Notes: generated from the sequence alone by a model not told the origin. A DNA stretch of 64,000 nt from Comamonas sp. KCTC 72670 (GCA_014656495.1 BNCN01000004.1:186001-250000); one strand, 5' to 3'. Positions 45,454 to 55,278 are shown, numbered from the stretch's first letter. Numbers and translations are program-made.

Positions 45454-46758
45454 ATGACGTCTGCCCCGAAGCTCCTATTCGCGGACCCCAAGGGACGGGT
45501 GATGGAACATCCGTACCTGCTCGCCACGCTGCGCAGCGGTGAAGAGCTCGTGCCTCCGCAGGACAAGCCCATCGCGCTGCCGTCCGCCGGGCGGCTCGTC
45601 CACCTCCCGGGCCGGCTGCCCGTGGGGCTCCACCCCGAGACAGGGGAGCTGGAGCTCGTGCGCGAGATGAAGGTGGGCGGCAAGTCGTTTGTCCCCAACG
45701 CGGTCGGCGCGCTCTTGCCGCCGGGCTACACGCGGACCTTCCTGCCGGGCGAGGTGAAGGGGAGCGGGCCCGTGCTGCCGCAGTGGGCGTACACCGCCGC
45801 GGCGTGGGGGAAGGACGGACCCGTGGCCTGGGCCATCCACACCGACCGTCGCTCGCACTGGGACCCGGAGCGCTTCTCGACGCCGGACATGAAGGCGCTG
45901 GTCGAGGAGCACATGGCGCGCTTCCCGGACAACCGCGTCCTCAAGCAGCTCAAGACGTGCGCGCTGCTCTACCGGTGCTTCACGTCGCAGAACACGTTCT
46001 ATGTGCGGGACGAGGCGGCCATCCCCGCGTCGGTGATGTGCAACGCGCGCTGCGTGGGCTGCATCTCCGACCAGCCCGCGGACGGACCGCCGGCGTCGCA
46101 CGAGCGCATGGATGATGGGCCCACGGGCGAGGAGATGGGCCAGATTGGCCTGTTCCACCTGGAGCATGCGCCAGGCCGCACGATGGTGAGCTTCGGGCAG
46201 GGCTGCGAGGGCGAGCCGCTCACGCGCTGGAAGCAGATCGCCGAGGCCATCCGCTACATGCGGGCGCGCTCGCAGGCGGGCTCCATCAACATCAACACCA
46301 ACGCGAGCCTCACGCGGGGCCTGGAGGCCCTGTTCGACGCGGGGCTGGACGCCATCCGCGTGTCGTTGAACTCGGCGGTGAAGGACCTCTACGAGGCCTA
46401 CTACAAGCCGGTGAAGTACGGCTGGGAGGACGTGGAGGCGTCCATCGCGCTGGCGCGTGAGCGGGGCGCGTACCTGGCGCTGAACCTGCTGCTGTTCCCC
46501 GGCGTCACGGACCGCGAGGGCGAGGTGAAGGCGCTGGAGCGGCTGGTGAAGAAGTACCGCGTGGACCAGGTGCAGACGCGCTCGCTGTGCATCGATCCGC
46601 TGCAGTACCTGGAGGTCGCGCGAGATCGCGGCGCGGGGGGCGAGCCCGTGGGCATCCGCACGCTGCTCCAGCGGCTGAAGGCGGCGCGCCCGGGGCTCAT
46701 CGTCGGCAACTTCGCGCGCGGGCTCGAGGAGCGGGAGAACGCGGCGGGGACCCGATAG
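45454..46758 (+). CDS. Radical SAM protein
   Basis: A 434-residue protein. A ~200-residue N-terminal domain (LPGRLPVGLHPETGELELVREM) precedes a radical SAM motif CNARCVGC (CxxxCxxC). SIININTNASLTRGLEALFDAGLDAIRVSLNSA and LLLFPGVTDREGEV complete the TIM-barrel core. The CxxxCxxC motif binds a 4Fe-4S cluster that cleaves S-adenosylmethionine to a 5'-deoxyadenosyl radical. The substrate is unknown; no extra C-terminal cluster-binding cysteines are obvious. Start ATG 45454 with AGGGA upstream. It is convergent with frzZ. Confidence 0.85.
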   Translation: MTSAPKLLFADPKGRVMEHPYLLATLRSGEELVPPQDKPIALPSAGRLVHLPGRLPVGLHPETGELELVREMKVGGKSFVPNAVGALLPPGYTRTFLPGEVKGSGPVLPQWAYTAAAWGKDGPVAWAIHTDRRSHWDPERFSTPDMKALVEEHMARFPDNRVLKQLKTCALLYRCFTSQNTFYVRDEAAIPASVMCNARCVGCISDQPADGPPASHERMDDGPTGEEMGQIGLFHLEHAPGRTMVSFGQGCEGEPLTRWKQIAEAIRYMRARSQAGSININTNASLTRGLEALFDAGLDAIRVSLNSAVKDLYEAYYKPVKYGWEDVEASIALARERGAYLALNLLLFPGVTDREGEVKALERLVKKYRVDQVQTRSLCIDPLQYLEVARDRGAGGEPVGIRTLLQRLKAARPGLIVGNFARGLEERENAAGTR

Positions 46759-46849
46759 CGCGGCGGCTCACCGCGCCGTGCTCGCGCAGGGCGCGCGTGT
46801 TGAGGATGCTGGAGGAGGAGGCCTGAGGTGGAACCCGCCACTCGGCCGT

Positions 46850-46878
46850 GCCGGCTCGACCCTTGGCGGGGAGCCGGC
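46850..46878. terminator. Possible terminator between radical SAM gene and frzZ
   Basis: An 8-bp inverted repeat (GCCGGCTC / GAGCCGGC) with a 13-base loop lies in the 135-bp convergent gap between the radical SAM gene and frzZ. It is weaker than the other hairpins in the window. Confidence 0.35.
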
Positions 46879-46893
46879 GCCCGACCCTCCGGA

Positions 46894-47772
46894 CTACTCG
46901 TTCCCGGTGGGCATCAGCTCCTTGGCCACCAGGTTGCCCATCACCGCGTCCTTCGGGATGTAGCCGTCGGCGCCCGCCTCGCGGCAGATGCGCTGGAGCT
47001 CCTCGACGTTCTCACCCGAGCACAGCAGCACCTTGATGCCCTTGAAGAGGCTGTTGCTCTTGATGAAGCGGCAGAACTGCTCGCCGTTCACGTTGGGCAT
47101 CCGCACGTCCAGCAGCACCAGGTCCGGGCGCGTCTGCTTCTTGAGGATGATCTTCGTCGCCTTGTCGGCCGTGTCGGCGACATGCACCTCGAAGCCCTTG
47201 GCCACCAGGTCCGCTTCGATGATGCGCGCCGTCATCTCGCTGTCATCCACGATGAGGATGCGCGGCTTGCGTCCGCCCGTGGTGGGCGCGGCCTTCAGGC
47301 CCCCCATCGCGGCGGGGGCGGCCGGGGCCGCGGGCGCCGGGGCCGCGGGCGGGGCAGGGGCGGGCGTGGCGGCCACCGGGGCCGGCACCGCCGTGGGGAC
47401 CCCCAGCGCGGGAGGTCCAATCAACCCCATCACCCCGCCGAGCACCGCCTCCAGCCCGCCGCTCTTGAGGATGTAGCCGTCCGCGCCGGAGGCCTTCGTC
47501 TTCCCCTCCAGCTCCGCCTCGGAGATGTCGGAGTAGAGGACCAGCTTCGCGGTGACCTTCTTCTGCCGGCGCAGATACTCCACGACGTCATCGCCGAACA
47601 TCTCCGGCATGTTGACGTCCATGAGGATGAGGGAGAACGGCCCCTCGGTGAGCTTCTGCTCGAGGCTGGCCAGGTCCTGCGCACCGCTCGCCTGGTAGCC
47701 GGCGGCGGTGAGGGCCCGGACGGTGAGCTCCACCAGCATCGGGCTGTCGTCAATGACCAGTACGCGAGACAT
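46894..47772 (-). CDS. frzZ: FrzZ, tandem two-receiver response regulator
   Basis: A 292-residue protein (M. xanthus FrzZ is 290). Receiver 1 has DD at residues 8-9, the phospho-acceptor D52 in LMDVNMPEM and the switch lysine in GYILKS. A Pro/Ala-rich linker (~125-160) joins receiver 2 (ILIVDDSEMTARII, LVLLDVRMPNVNG, GYIPKD). The protein has no output domain. FrzZ receives phosphate from FrzE and is the main output, moving to the leading pole. Start ATG 47772 with GAGGAGG 4 bases upstream. It is divergent from frzA. Confidence 0.92.
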   Translation of the reverse strand: MSRVLVIDDSPMLVELTVRALTAAGYQASGAQDLASLEQKLTEGPFSLILMDVNMPEMFGDDVVEYLRRQKKVTAKLVLYSDISEAELEGKTKASGADGYILKSGGLEAVLGGVMGLIGPPALGVPTAVPAPVAATPAPAPPAAPAPAAPAAPAAMGGLKAAPTTGGRKPRILIVDDSEMTARIIEADLVAKGFEVHVADTADKATKIILKKQTRPDLVLLDVRMPNVNGEQFCRFIKSNSLFKGIKVLLCSGENVEELQRICREAGADGYIPKDAVMGNLVAKELMPTGNE

Positions 47773-47866
47773 CGTCCTCCTCAAGGGCTTCGCGGTGGAA
47801 CCCTACACCTTTGGTGCAGCGCGGACCATCGAAACGGCGACCAGGCGGGCTGTCTGTCAGGTCCTC

Positions 47867-47895
47867 TTGACCGCTATTCATCGCCTCCGGATACT
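47867..47895 (+). promoter_or_regulatory. Likely promoter of the frzA-frzF operon
   Basis: TTGACC (47867-47872) and GATACT (47890-47895) are spaced by exactly 17 bp, giving a probable start near 47902 in the frzZ-frzA intergenic region. That leaves a ~40-base leader before ATG 47943, and it puts the possible TTG start at 47904 almost at the transcript start, which argues against it. Sequence match only. Confidence 0.45.
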
Positions 47896-47942
47896 TTGGC
47901 GCCTTGACCACGACCTCGACTCCCCTCCAGCGAGCACTTCGG

Positions 47943-48425
47943 ATGGCGCCGGACCGCGCCCTGGCCACCCAGGCCCGGCCGGAGCAGGAGTTCTTCTGCT
48001 TCCGCGTGGGCGACCTGCGCCTGGGCGTGCCCAGCGAGAACGTGCTCGAAGTCCTCCGGGCCGGCCTGCTCACGCCGCTGCCTCGCACGCCGTCCTTCAT
48101 CATGGGCGTCACCGGCCACCGGGGCGAGGTGCTCCCGGTGCTGGACCTGCTGCGCTTCCTCTCCAAGGGAGAGGCCCGCATCGGACCGCGCACCCGCCTG
48201 TTCGTCGGCGTCACGGGCAGCTACGTGGCCGGGGTCGTGGCGGACACGGTGCTGGGCCTGCGCCGCGTGCCCGTGGCGGACATCCTCCCGCCGCCATTGG
48301 GAGGGGACGCCTCCGCCGAGAACCTCCTGGGGGTGGTGCAGGCCAGCGGCAACCAGGAGGCCATCAACCTCCTCAACTTCTCCAAGCTGCTCCAGACGGC
48401 GCGGCAGCGGGCGGTGGCCCGGTGA
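47943..48425 (+). CDS. frzA: FrzA, CheW-like coupling protein
   Basis: A 160-residue protein, identical in length to M. xanthus FrzA. CheW features are LRLGVPSENVLEVLRAG, MGVTGHRGEVLPVLDL and VVADTVLGLRRVPVADILPP. It couples FrzCD to the FrzE kinase. ATG at 47943 is chosen over TTG 47904, as that gives the known length. Its stop overlaps the frzB GTG. Confidence 0.93.
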   Translation: MAPDRALATQARPEQEFFCFRVGDLRLGVPSENVLEVLRAGLLTPLPRTPSFIMGVTGHRGEVLPVLDLLRFLSKGEARIGPRTRLFVGVTGSYVAGVVADTVLGLRRVPVADILPPPLGGDASAENLLGVVQASGNQEAINLLNFSKLLQTARQRAVAR

Positions 48426-48796
48426 CCGACGACCCCGTCCAGGAGAAGGAGGAAGAGGTGGACCTCCTCTTCTTCGACATCGGCCCCACGCTCTACGGGA
48501 CGGATGCGTCCCAGGTGCTGCGCATCGACCGCGCGCTCCCGGATGACTTGACGCTTCAGGAGCTGGGGCTGCCCTTCAAGGGCAACCGGGCCATCGTCTT
48601 CGACACGCCGGAGGGCGAGGCCCACCTCAAGGTGGACGCGGTCCATGGCGTGCGCTCCATCCCCGTCAATTCCCTGCGCCGGATGCCCCCCACGGCCGGC
48701 GCCGCAGCCTACGCAGTCGGTGTGTGCCTGGAAGAGGCCCGCACCGTGTTGCTCATCGATCTGGTCGAAACCGCAAGGACTCAAGGAAGGCACTGA
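48422..48796 (+). CDS. frzB: FrzB, CheW-like coupling protein
   Basis: A 124-residue CheW-like protein (FFDIGPTLYGTDASQVLRIDRALPDD, FKGNRAIVFDTPEGEAHLKVDAVHG), somewhat short for CheW. In M. xanthus FrzB is ~109 aa, so a later start is possible; GTG 48422 is chosen because it overlaps the frzA stop (GTGA). FrzB is needed for Frz signalling although it is a reduced CheW. Confidence 0.85.
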   Translation: MTDDPVQEKEEEVDLLFFDIGPTLYGTDASQVLRIDRALPDDLTLQELGLPFKGNRAIVFDTPEGEAHLKVDAVHGVRSIPVNSLRRMPPTAGAAAYAVGVCLEEARTVLLIDLVETARTQGRH

Positions 48797-48801
48797 GACA
48801 C

Positions 48802-50055
48802 ATGTCCCTGGACACCCCCAACGAGAAGCCCGCTGCCAAGGCACGCGCCCGGAAGGCCCCCGCCTCCAAGGCCGGTGCCGCCAACGCGGCGTCGACCTCC
48901 TCCTCCACGAAGGCCATCACCGACACCCTGTTGACGGTGCTGTCCGGCAACCTCCAGGCCCGCGTGCCCAAGGAGCTGGTGGGTGAGTCCGGCGCGGAGC
49001 TGGCCCACCTGCTCAACCAGGTGCTGGACCAGTTCGCCGCCTCCGAGCACCGCAAGCACGTGGCGGCGCAGGAGATCGACCAGGCGCTGGACGCGCTCAT
49101 CGGCCTGGTGCGCGAGGGCGACCTGTCCCGGTGGAACACCACCACCGAAGACCCCCAGCTGGGGCCCCTGCTGGAGGGCTTCGGCAAGGTCATCGAGACG
49201 CTGCGCACCTTCGTGCGGGAGATCAACGAGGCGGCGCTGAGGCTGTCCTCGTCCGCCAACCAGGTGCTGGCGGCGTCCACGCAGCACGAGACGTCCTCCA
49301 CGGAGCAGGCGGCGGCCATCCACGAGACGACCGCCACCATGGAGGAGCTCAAGCACGCGTCGGCGCAGATCGCCGAGAACGCGGGCAGCGTTGCGCGCGT
49401 GGCGGAGGAGACGCTCGGCGCGGCGCGCGCGGGCCGGGGCGCCATTGGCGAGTTCATCCAGGCCATGCAGCAGATCCGCAGCGACGGCGTCGCGGTGGCG
49501 GACTCCATCGCCAAGCTGTCCAAGCGCGTGGAGCGCATCGGCACCGTGGTGGAGGTCATCGACGAGATCGCCGACCGCTCCGACCTGCTGGCGCTGAACG
49601 CGGCGCTGGAAGGCAGCCGCGCGGGTGAGGCCGGCAAGGGCTTCTCCATCGTCGCGGCGGAGATGCGGCGCCTGGCGGAGAACGTCCTGGACTCCACCAA
49701 GGAGATCAAGAACCTCATCACGGAGATCCGCGAGGCCACGGCCGCCGCGGCCGGCGCCGCCGAGGCGTCCAAGTCCGCGACCGAGTCCGGCGAGAAGCTG
49801 GGCGCGGTGGCGGCGCAGGCGGTGGAGGGCATCCTCGCCGGTGTCCAGGAGACGAGCGACGCGGCCCGCGTCATCAACCTGGCCACGCAGCAGCAGCGCA
49901 CGGCCACCGAGCAGGTGGTGGCGTCCATGGCGGAGATCGAGGACGTGACGCGCCAGACGACGCAGGCCTCGAAGCAGGCCACGGGGGCCGCCGCGGAGCT
50001 GACGCAGCTGGCCGGACGCCTGGCCGAGCTCATCAAGCGGTTCAAGGCGGATTAG
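48802..50055 (+). CDS. frzCD: FrzCD, cytoplasmic methyl-accepting chemoreceptor
   Basis: A 417-residue receptor without membrane helices, exactly the M. xanthus length. An N-terminal ~130-residue domain precedes the MCP signalling domain, with HETTATMEELKHASAQIAENAG and the hairpin tip EIADRSDLLALNAALEGSRAGEAGKGFSIVAAEMRRLAEN. The tip binds CheW/CheA-type proteins. FrzCD is methylated and demethylated by FrzF and FrzG. It is the input of the Frz pathway and forms clusters on the nucleoid. Confidence 0.96.
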   Translation: MSLDTPNEKPAAKARARKAPASKAGAANAASTSSSTKAITDTLLTVLSGNLQARVPKELVGESGAELAHLLNQVLDQFAASEHRKHVAAQEIDQALDALIGLVREGDLSRWNTTTEDPQLGPLLEGFGKVIETLRTFVREINEAALRLSSSANQVLAASTQHETSSTEQAAAIHETTATMEELKHASAQIAENAGSVARVAEETLGAARAGRGAIGEFIQAMQQIRSDGVAVADSIAKLSKRVERIGTVVEVIDEIADRSDLLALNAALEGSRAGEAGKGFSIVAAEMRRLAENVLDSTKEIKNLITEIREATAAAAGAAEASKSATESGEKLGAVAAQAVEGILAGVQETSDAARVINLATQQQRTATEQVVASMAEIEDVTRQTTQASKQATGAAAELTQLAGRLAELIKRFKAD

Positions 50056-50091
50056 CGCTTCCTGGAAGAAGGGGAGGGGCGAACGCCGGCC

Positions 50092-52404
50092 ATGGACACC
50101 GAGGCTCTCAAGAAATCCCTCCTGAAGAAGTTCCAGGAGGTCACAGCCGACCGCCTCCAGAAGATTCAACTGGGGGTGCTGGACCTGGAGAAGGAGACCG
50201 CGGACCAGGCCGCGGAGGACGTCGCGCGCGAGCTGCACACGATGAAGGGCGAGGCCCGCATGTTGGGTCTGGCCGCCATCGGGCAGCTGGCGCACGCCGC
50301 CGAGGACGTCCTGCGCGCGGAGCGCGAGGGCAAGACGGCCACCGAGGTGGCCACCGACGTCCTGCTCAGGGCGTGCGACGTCCTGTCCGACCTCAACGAG
50401 GACCTGTCCGGTGCCAACACCGGCAACTCGGCGAGCGAGGAGATGGTCCGCATGCTCGCGGAGGTGTCTGGACAGACGCCTCCCGCCATTCCGGGCGCGA
50501 AGCCCGCGGCCCCCGCCACTCCGCCGCCGGCGCCCGTCGCCGCGCCGGTGGTGGCACCGGTGGCCGTGGCGCCGTCGCCCGTGGCTCCGCAGCCGGCGCC
50601 CGTCGCCGCGCCCGCGGCTGCCGCACCGGCCCAGGCCCACGGGGCGCCCGCGGCCGCCGCGCACGGCCGTGACGAGGAGGCTCCGAGCGCCGCGAAGTCC
50701 GCGGTGGCCGACCGGAGCATCCGCGTCAACGTGGAGGTGCTCGACTCGCTGGGGTTGCTCGCGGGCGACCTGCTGGTGGAGAGCGCTCGCGGCCGCCTGC
50801 GCAGCACGGAGACGGAGGAGCTGTTCGAGCGCTTCAGCCGCCTGGGGGACCGCTTCCTCCGGCTGGCGGAGGAGTTCGAGATCCCCACGGACGTGCGGGA
50901 GCAGCTGGACCGCGTGGAGAGCGATCTCCACATGCTGCGCGACGACGCGTTCCGCTTCGTGCGCCGCAACGACGACGGCATCAACACGCTGCACGGCAAC
51001 CTGGCCAAGATGGCGGACCACGTGGCCGAGGCCCGGCTGGTGCCGCTGTCCACCGTGTTCGACGCCTTCCCGCGCGCCGTGCGGGAGATGTCGCGCACGC
51101 AGGGCAAGGAAGTGGACCTGGTCATCGAGAACGCCGACATCGGCGTGGACCGGTCCATGCTGGGGGACGTGCGCGACGCGCTGGTGCACCTGCTGCGCAA
51201 CTCGGTGGACCACGGCGTGGAGTCTCCGGACACGCGCCAGCAGCTGGGCAAGCCGCTCAACGGCCGCATCCGCATCCGCGTGCGCGTGGATGGGGACATG
51301 CTCCACATCGAGGTGGAGGACGACGGCCGCGGCATCGACCCGGAGCGGCTGCGTCAGGCGGCCATCTCCAAGCGCCTCATCAACGCGGTGCAGGCCGCCG
51401 CGCTGTCCGAGCGCGAGGCCATCGAGCTCATCTTCCGCCCCGGCTTCTCCACCCGCGACCAGGTCAGCGAGCTGTCCGGCCGTGGCGTGGGCATGGACGT
51501 GGTGAAGCGGAAGGTGGAGACGCTGGGCGGCTCGGTGGGCGTGAGCAGCCGCATCGGCCGTGGCACCACCATCACCCTGCGCCTGCCGCAGTCGCTGGCG
51601 TTGATGAAGGTGCTGCTGGTGCGCCTGGGCGACGACGTCTACGGCATGCCCGCCGCGGACGTGGAAGCGGTGATGCGCGTCAAGCCGGATGACCGGCTGG
51701 AAATCTTCGGCACCCTGGCGGTCCGGCACCGGGGCAAGCCCACGGCGCTGGTGGCGCTGGGGCCGCTGCTGGGCCTCAACGGCGGCAACCGCTTCGACAA
51801 GCCTCCCGCGGTGGTGGTGCGCCACGGCGAGGACCACGCGGCGCTGGTGGTGGACGGCTTCGTGGACGAGCGCGAGGTGGCCGTGAAGCCGTGCGGCGGC
51901 GAGTTCCTCAAGGGCGCGCCCTTCATCGCGGGCACGGCGGCGCTGGAAGACGGCCGCATCGCGGTGCTGCTCCACGTGCCGGACATCATGTCGGAGGTGC
52001 GCCGCATGGCCCGCCCCGTCACCCAGGCCCCCGCCGCCAAGCGCCTCCGGGTGCTGCTGGTGGACGACTCGCCCATCGCCCGCGCCACGGAAGGGGCGCT
52101 GGTGAAGGCGCTGGGGCACTCCGTGGAGGAGGCGCAGGACGGCGAAGAGGCCTACGTGAAGGTGCAGAGCAACACGTACGACCTCATCCTCACGGACGTG
52201 CAGATGCCCCGGCTGGACGGGTTCTCGCTGGCGAAGCGGCTCAAGTCCACGCCCGCGGTGGCGCGCATCCCCGTCATCATCCTGTCCTCGCTGGCCTCTC
52301 CGGAGGACCGGCGGCGCGGGTTGGACGCGGGCGCGGACGCCTATCTCGTCAAGGGCGAGCTGGGCGTGGAGGTGCTTGCCCAGGCCATCGACCGGCTGAC
52401 CTGA
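50092..52404 (+). CDS. frzE: FrzE, CheA-CheY fusion histidine kinase
   Basis: A 770-residue protein (M. xanthus 777). Hpt at the N-terminus has H49 in ELHTMKGEARML. A Pro/Ala-rich linker (~130-200), dimerisation region, ATPase (LVHLLRNSVDHGVESP, DDGRGIDPERL, GRGVGMDVVKRKVE) and a CheW-like P5 domain (~500-630) follow. The C-terminal receiver (LLVDDSPIARATE, LILTDVQMPRLDG) belongs to a CheY type that in FrzE restrains phosphate output. It autophosphorylates at the Hpt and phosphorylates FrzZ. Confidence 0.96.
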   Translation: MDTEALKKSLLKKFQEVTADRLQKIQLGVLDLEKETADQAAEDVARELHTMKGEARMLGLAAIGQLAHAAEDVLRAEREGKTATEVATDVLLRACDVLSDLNEDLSGANTGNSASEEMVRMLAEVSGQTPPAIPGAKPAAPATPPPAPVAAPVVAPVAVAPSPVAPQPAPVAAPAAAAPAQAHGAPAAAAHGRDEEAPSAAKSAVADRSIRVNVEVLDSLGLLAGDLLVESARGRLRSTETEELFERFSRLGDRFLRLAEEFEIPTDVREQLDRVESDLHMLRDDAFRFVRRNDDGINTLHGNLAKMADHVAEARLVPLSTVFDAFPRAVREMSRTQGKEVDLVIENADIGVDRSMLGDVRDALVHLLRNSVDHGVESPDTRQQLGKPLNGRIRIRVRVDGDMLHIEVEDDGRGIDPERLRQAAISKRLINAVQAAALSEREAIELIFRPGFSTRDQVSELSGRGVGMDVVKRKVETLGGSVGVSSRIGRGTTITLRLPQSLALMKVLLVRLGDDVYGMPAADVEAVMRVKPDDRLEIFGTLAVRHRGKPTALVALGPLLGLNGGNRFDKPPAVVVRHGEDHAALVVDGFVDEREVAVKPCGGEFLKGAPFIAGTAALEDGRIAVLLHVPDIMSEVRRMARPVTQAPAAKRLRVLLVDDSPIARATEGALVKALGHSVEEAQDGEEAYVKVQSNTYDLILTDVQMPRLDGFSLAKRLKSTPAVARIPVIILSSLASPEDRRRGLDAGADAYLVKGELGVEVLAQAIDRLT

Positions 52405-52441
52405 GGAAACGGGCTTGGGCGGGAGCGCGGTGGCGGCAGGA

Positions 52442-53446
52442 ATGGCGTTTCGGGTGCTCATGGTGGGCAAGGGCCTCCGTGCGCTCGCGGCCCGGGGGCT
52501 CTTCGACGGAGAGTCCCTGGTGCCCGTGGGCCCGGCGGAGGTCGAGTTCACCGGCGCCCTGGTGGCGGTGCAGCGCCACTTCCCGGACGTGGTGCTGGTG
52601 GACCTGACGGCGGTGGAGGCGTTGGCGGCAATCGAGCAGGTGATGGTGGAGCGCCCCGTGCCCGTGCTGGCCCTGCACCCGGGCCTGCTGTCCGGCCAGG
52701 AGGCGTTCCAGGCGATGGTGATGGGCGCCCTGGAGGTGCTCGAGCGCCCCGCGACGCCGGGGCCCGAGTTCTGGTCCCACGTGTCGCGCAAGCTGGTGCT
52801 GCTGGCGCAGGTGAAGGCGGTGCGCCAGGTGCAGACGCGGCCCGCGCAGCAGCCGGCGCGCGAGGCCCGGCCGCCGCCGCCGTACCCGCTGGTGGCCATC
52901 GCGGCGTCGCTGGGCGGGCCCAAGGCGGTGGCGCAGGTGCTGCGGATGATTCCGCGCTCGTTTCCGGCGCCCATCGCCTACTGTCAGCACATCAGCGAGG
53001 GCTTCACGGAGGGCCTGGCGCACTGGCTCGCCAACGAAACAGCGCTTCGCGTCCGCGAGGCCGAACATGACGTGGTCATGGAGCCGGGCTCGGTGTACAT
53101 CGCTCCGTCAGGCAGTCATCTGTTGGTCAGACCCGAGGGCAGGTTGGAGCTGGACTCCGGCCCCGCGCTTCGCGGTTTCAGGCCCTCCTGTGACATGCTG
53201 CTGACGTCCGCGGGCGAGGCATTCGGCTCGCGCTGCATCGGAGTCATCCTGACGGGCATGGGGCGCGACGGCGCGCGAGGACTGAAGGAGATTCGGGAGC
53301 GCGGGGGACGGACGATTGCCCAGGACGAGGCGTCCAGCGTCGTCTGGGGCATGCCCCGCGAGGCGGTGCTGATGGGCGCGGCGCACGAGGTGCTGCCGCT
53401 GAGCCGGATTGGCGCGGCGTTGATGCAGTGGGTGGACTTGTGCTGA
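52442..53446 (+). CDS. frzG: FrzG, CheB-type methylesterase
   Basis: A 334-residue methylesterase (same length as in M. xanthus). A degenerate receiver-like N-terminus ([18 protein letters not shown]) lacks the usual acidic pair. The catalytic domain has the Ser of [11 protein letters not shown], His of [16 protein letters not shown] and Asp of [11 protein letters not shown]. It removes methyl groups from FrzCD. ATG 52442 is chosen to match the known length. Confidence 0.92.
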   Translation: MAFRVLMVGKGLRALAARGLFDGESLVPVGPAEVEFTGALVAVQRHFPDVVLVDLTAVEALAAIEQVMVERPVPVLALHPGLLSGQEAFQAMVMGALEVLERPATPGPEFWSHVSRKLVLLAQVKAVRQVQTRPAQQPAREARPPPPYPLVAIAASLGGPKAVAQVLRMIPRSFPAPIAYCQHISEGFTEGLAHWLANETALRVREAEHDVVMEPGSVYIAPSGSHLLVRPEGRLELDSGPALRGFRPSCDMLLTSAGEAFGSRCIGVILTGMGRDGARGLKEIRERGGRTIAQDEASSVVWGMPREAVLMGAAHEVLPLSRIGAALMQWVDLC

Positions 53447-55254
53447 CGGCGAGCCAGAAAGTGTTGCAGCAACTGGCCGCGCTCCTCCTGGAGCGCGCGG
53501 GCCTGAAGATCACCCCGGACGGCTTCCACAGCCTCCGCCTGGCGCTGTCCACGCGCATGCCCGTGCTGGGCCTGGACGAGCCCGAGCATTACATCCAGCG
53601 GCTGACGGGCCCTGGCGGCGAGGAGGAGCTGCGCTCGCTGCTGCCGCTCGTCACGGTGGGGCACACCGAGTTCTTCCGGGACGCCAAGCAGTTCCGCGCG
53701 CTGGAGAAGCGCGTGCTGCCGGACCTGGTGGCCCGCTCACGGCGCGAGATGCGCAAGGTGTCCATCTGGTCCGCGGGCTGCGCGACGGGCGAGGAGCCCT
53801 ACAGCCTGGCCATGGTGCTCGCGGAGCTGGGCGCGCTGTCCCTGGAGGTGGACCTCTGGGCCACGGACCTGAACCTGGCGGCGGTGGAGGCCGCGAAGCA
53901 GGGCCGCTTCACCTCGCGGCGCGCCATCAGCATCAACCAGGAGCGGCTGACGCGGTTCTTCCGGCCCGTGGAGGAAGGCTACGAGGCGCTGCCCGCGCTG
54001 CGTGAGTACATCCGCTTCGACGGACAGAACCTCGCCGTGCCCGTCTTCGACAAGGTGGCGCTGTCGTCGTTGGACCTCATCCTTTGCCGCAACGTCATCA
54101 TCTACTTCGACCTGCCCACCATCCGCGGGTTGATGGACCGCTTCCTCGCCGCGCTGCGGCCGGGCGGACTGCTGTTCCTGGGCTACTCGGAGAGCCTCTT
54201 CAAGGTCTACGACCGCTTCGAGATGATTGAAGTGGACGGGGCCTTCGTCTACCGCCGCCCGCTGAGCGACAAGGGCCTGCGCGTCCCGCCGCTGCGGATG
54301 ACGCCGTATCCCGGCGAGCCGGAGGCCCCCGCGCTCAGGCCCGTCCCGGCGGACGTGCTCCCCGCAGACGTGCGCAAGCGCGTGTCGCCCGCGGACGTTC
54401 CGCTCACCACGCGCCTGCCCGCGGTGGCCCTGCCCACCTCGGCGGCCGCCCCCGCGCCGTCCAGCCCGCCCAGCGTGACGCTGCCCGCCCTGGGGACCTC
54501 CACGGGGCCCCGGTCCGTGGTGCCGGGCAGGCTGCCCGCCGTGTCGCCGCACGCGCCGTTGCCGGTGATTGCCGCGCCGCCGCCGGCCAGCGCCGCGCGC
54601 ACGCGCATCACCGCCGAGCTGCCCACGGTGGCGAGCCTGGACTCCGCGCGTCCGCGCATCACGACCGAGCTGCCCGCCGTGGCGGCCACGCCGCGCGCGC
54701 CCACGGTGGAGGTGCCCGCGTGGCCCATGCTCCTGCCTCCGGCGGAGCGCCTGGCCATGGCGGTGCGGAAGATGACGCAGGGGGATTTCTCCGCGGCCAT
54801 CGCGGGCGTGCAGCGCCTGCTGGCGGACGAGCCCAGTGATTTGGACGGGCTGCTGACCCTGGGCAACCTCTTCTCGCTCACCGGGCGCATCCCCGAGGCC
54901 CGGGAGGCCTTCGCGCAGGCCATCCAGCGCGAGCCGCTGTGCGTGGAGGCGCGGGTGTTCGGCGGGGTCGCCGCGCTGCAGGCGGGGGAGCTGGCGGAGG
55001 CGCGGTCCGAGCTGGGCAAGGCCCTGTTCCTCGAGCCCACGCTGGCCATTGGCCACTACCTCCTGGCCCAGGTGCACGAGCGCACCCAGGACCATGAGTC
55101 GGCCCGGCGCAGCTACCGCAACGCCATTGCCCAGCTTCGTTTCCCGCAGCGGCCCCTGGCGGGGCACTACCCGGAGATGCCGGACTCGGCGGACGCCATC
55201 TCCCGCGCGGCGCGTTACGCGCTGGCCGCGCTGGAAGAGCAGCCCCTGCGCTGA
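53440..55254 (+). CDS. frzF: FrzF, CheR-type methyltransferase with TPR tail
   Basis: A 604-residue protein. The CheR domain (~1-275) has [13 protein letters not shown], the SAM-binding [16 protein letters not shown], and [11 protein letters not shown] Pro/Ala-rich linker (~280-430) precedes TPR repeats ([31 protein letters not shown] and more). It methylates FrzCD; the TPRs are known to regulate this activity. The GTG start at 53440 overlaps the frzG end. Confidence 0.92.
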   Translation: MLTASQKVLQQLAALLLERAGLKITPDGFHSLRLALSTRMPVLGLDEPEHYIQRLTGPGGEEELRSLLPLVTVGHTEFFRDAKQFRALEKRVLPDLVARSRREMRKVSIWSAGCATGEEPYSLAMVLAELGALSLEVDLWATDLNLAAVEAAKQGRFTSRRAISINQERLTRFFRPVEEGYEALPALREYIRFDGQNLAVPVFDKVALSSLDLILCRNVIIYFDLPTIRGLMDRFLAALRPGGLLFLGYSESLFKVYDRFEMIEVDGAFVYRRPLSDKGLRVPPLRMTPYPGEPEAPALRPVPADVLPADVRKRVSPADVPLTTRLPAVALPTSAAAPAPSSPPSVTLPALGTSTGPRSVVPGRLPAVSPHAPLPVIAAPPPASAARTRITAELPTVASLDSARPRITTELPAVAATPRAPTVEVPAWPMLLPPAERLAMAVRKMTQGDFSAAIAGVQRLLADEPSDLDGLLTLGNLFSLTGRIPEAREAFAQAIQREPLCVEARVFGGVAALQAGELAEARSELGKALFLEPTLAIGHYLLAQVHERTQDHESARRSYRNAIAQLRFPQRPLAGHYPEMPDSADAISRAARYALAALEEQPLR

Positions 55255-55263
55255 CGCAGGGGC
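55242..55263. terminator. Hairpin at the frzF end (bidirectional)
   Basis: A 9-bp perfect stem, GCCCCTGCG / CGCAGGGGC, with the loop CTGA overlaps the frzF stop codon. A smaller stem (CGTGA / TCACG) follows. It separates frzF from the convergent PHA-system gene and probably ends both transcripts. Confidence 0.5.
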
Positions 55264-55278
55264 CGTGAGGCCTTCACG

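Noticed and set aside
47904-47942. TTG start for frzA adding 13 residues
   Set aside because: The predicted transcript start (about 47902) would leave almost no leader, and the known FrzA length matches ATG 47943.
48781-52974. A 1397-codon minus-strand open frame across frzB, frzCD, frzE and frzG
   Set aside because: It is antisense to clearly identified frz genes. High GC at third positions leaves long stop-free frames; the product is His/Arg/Gln-rich with no domain.
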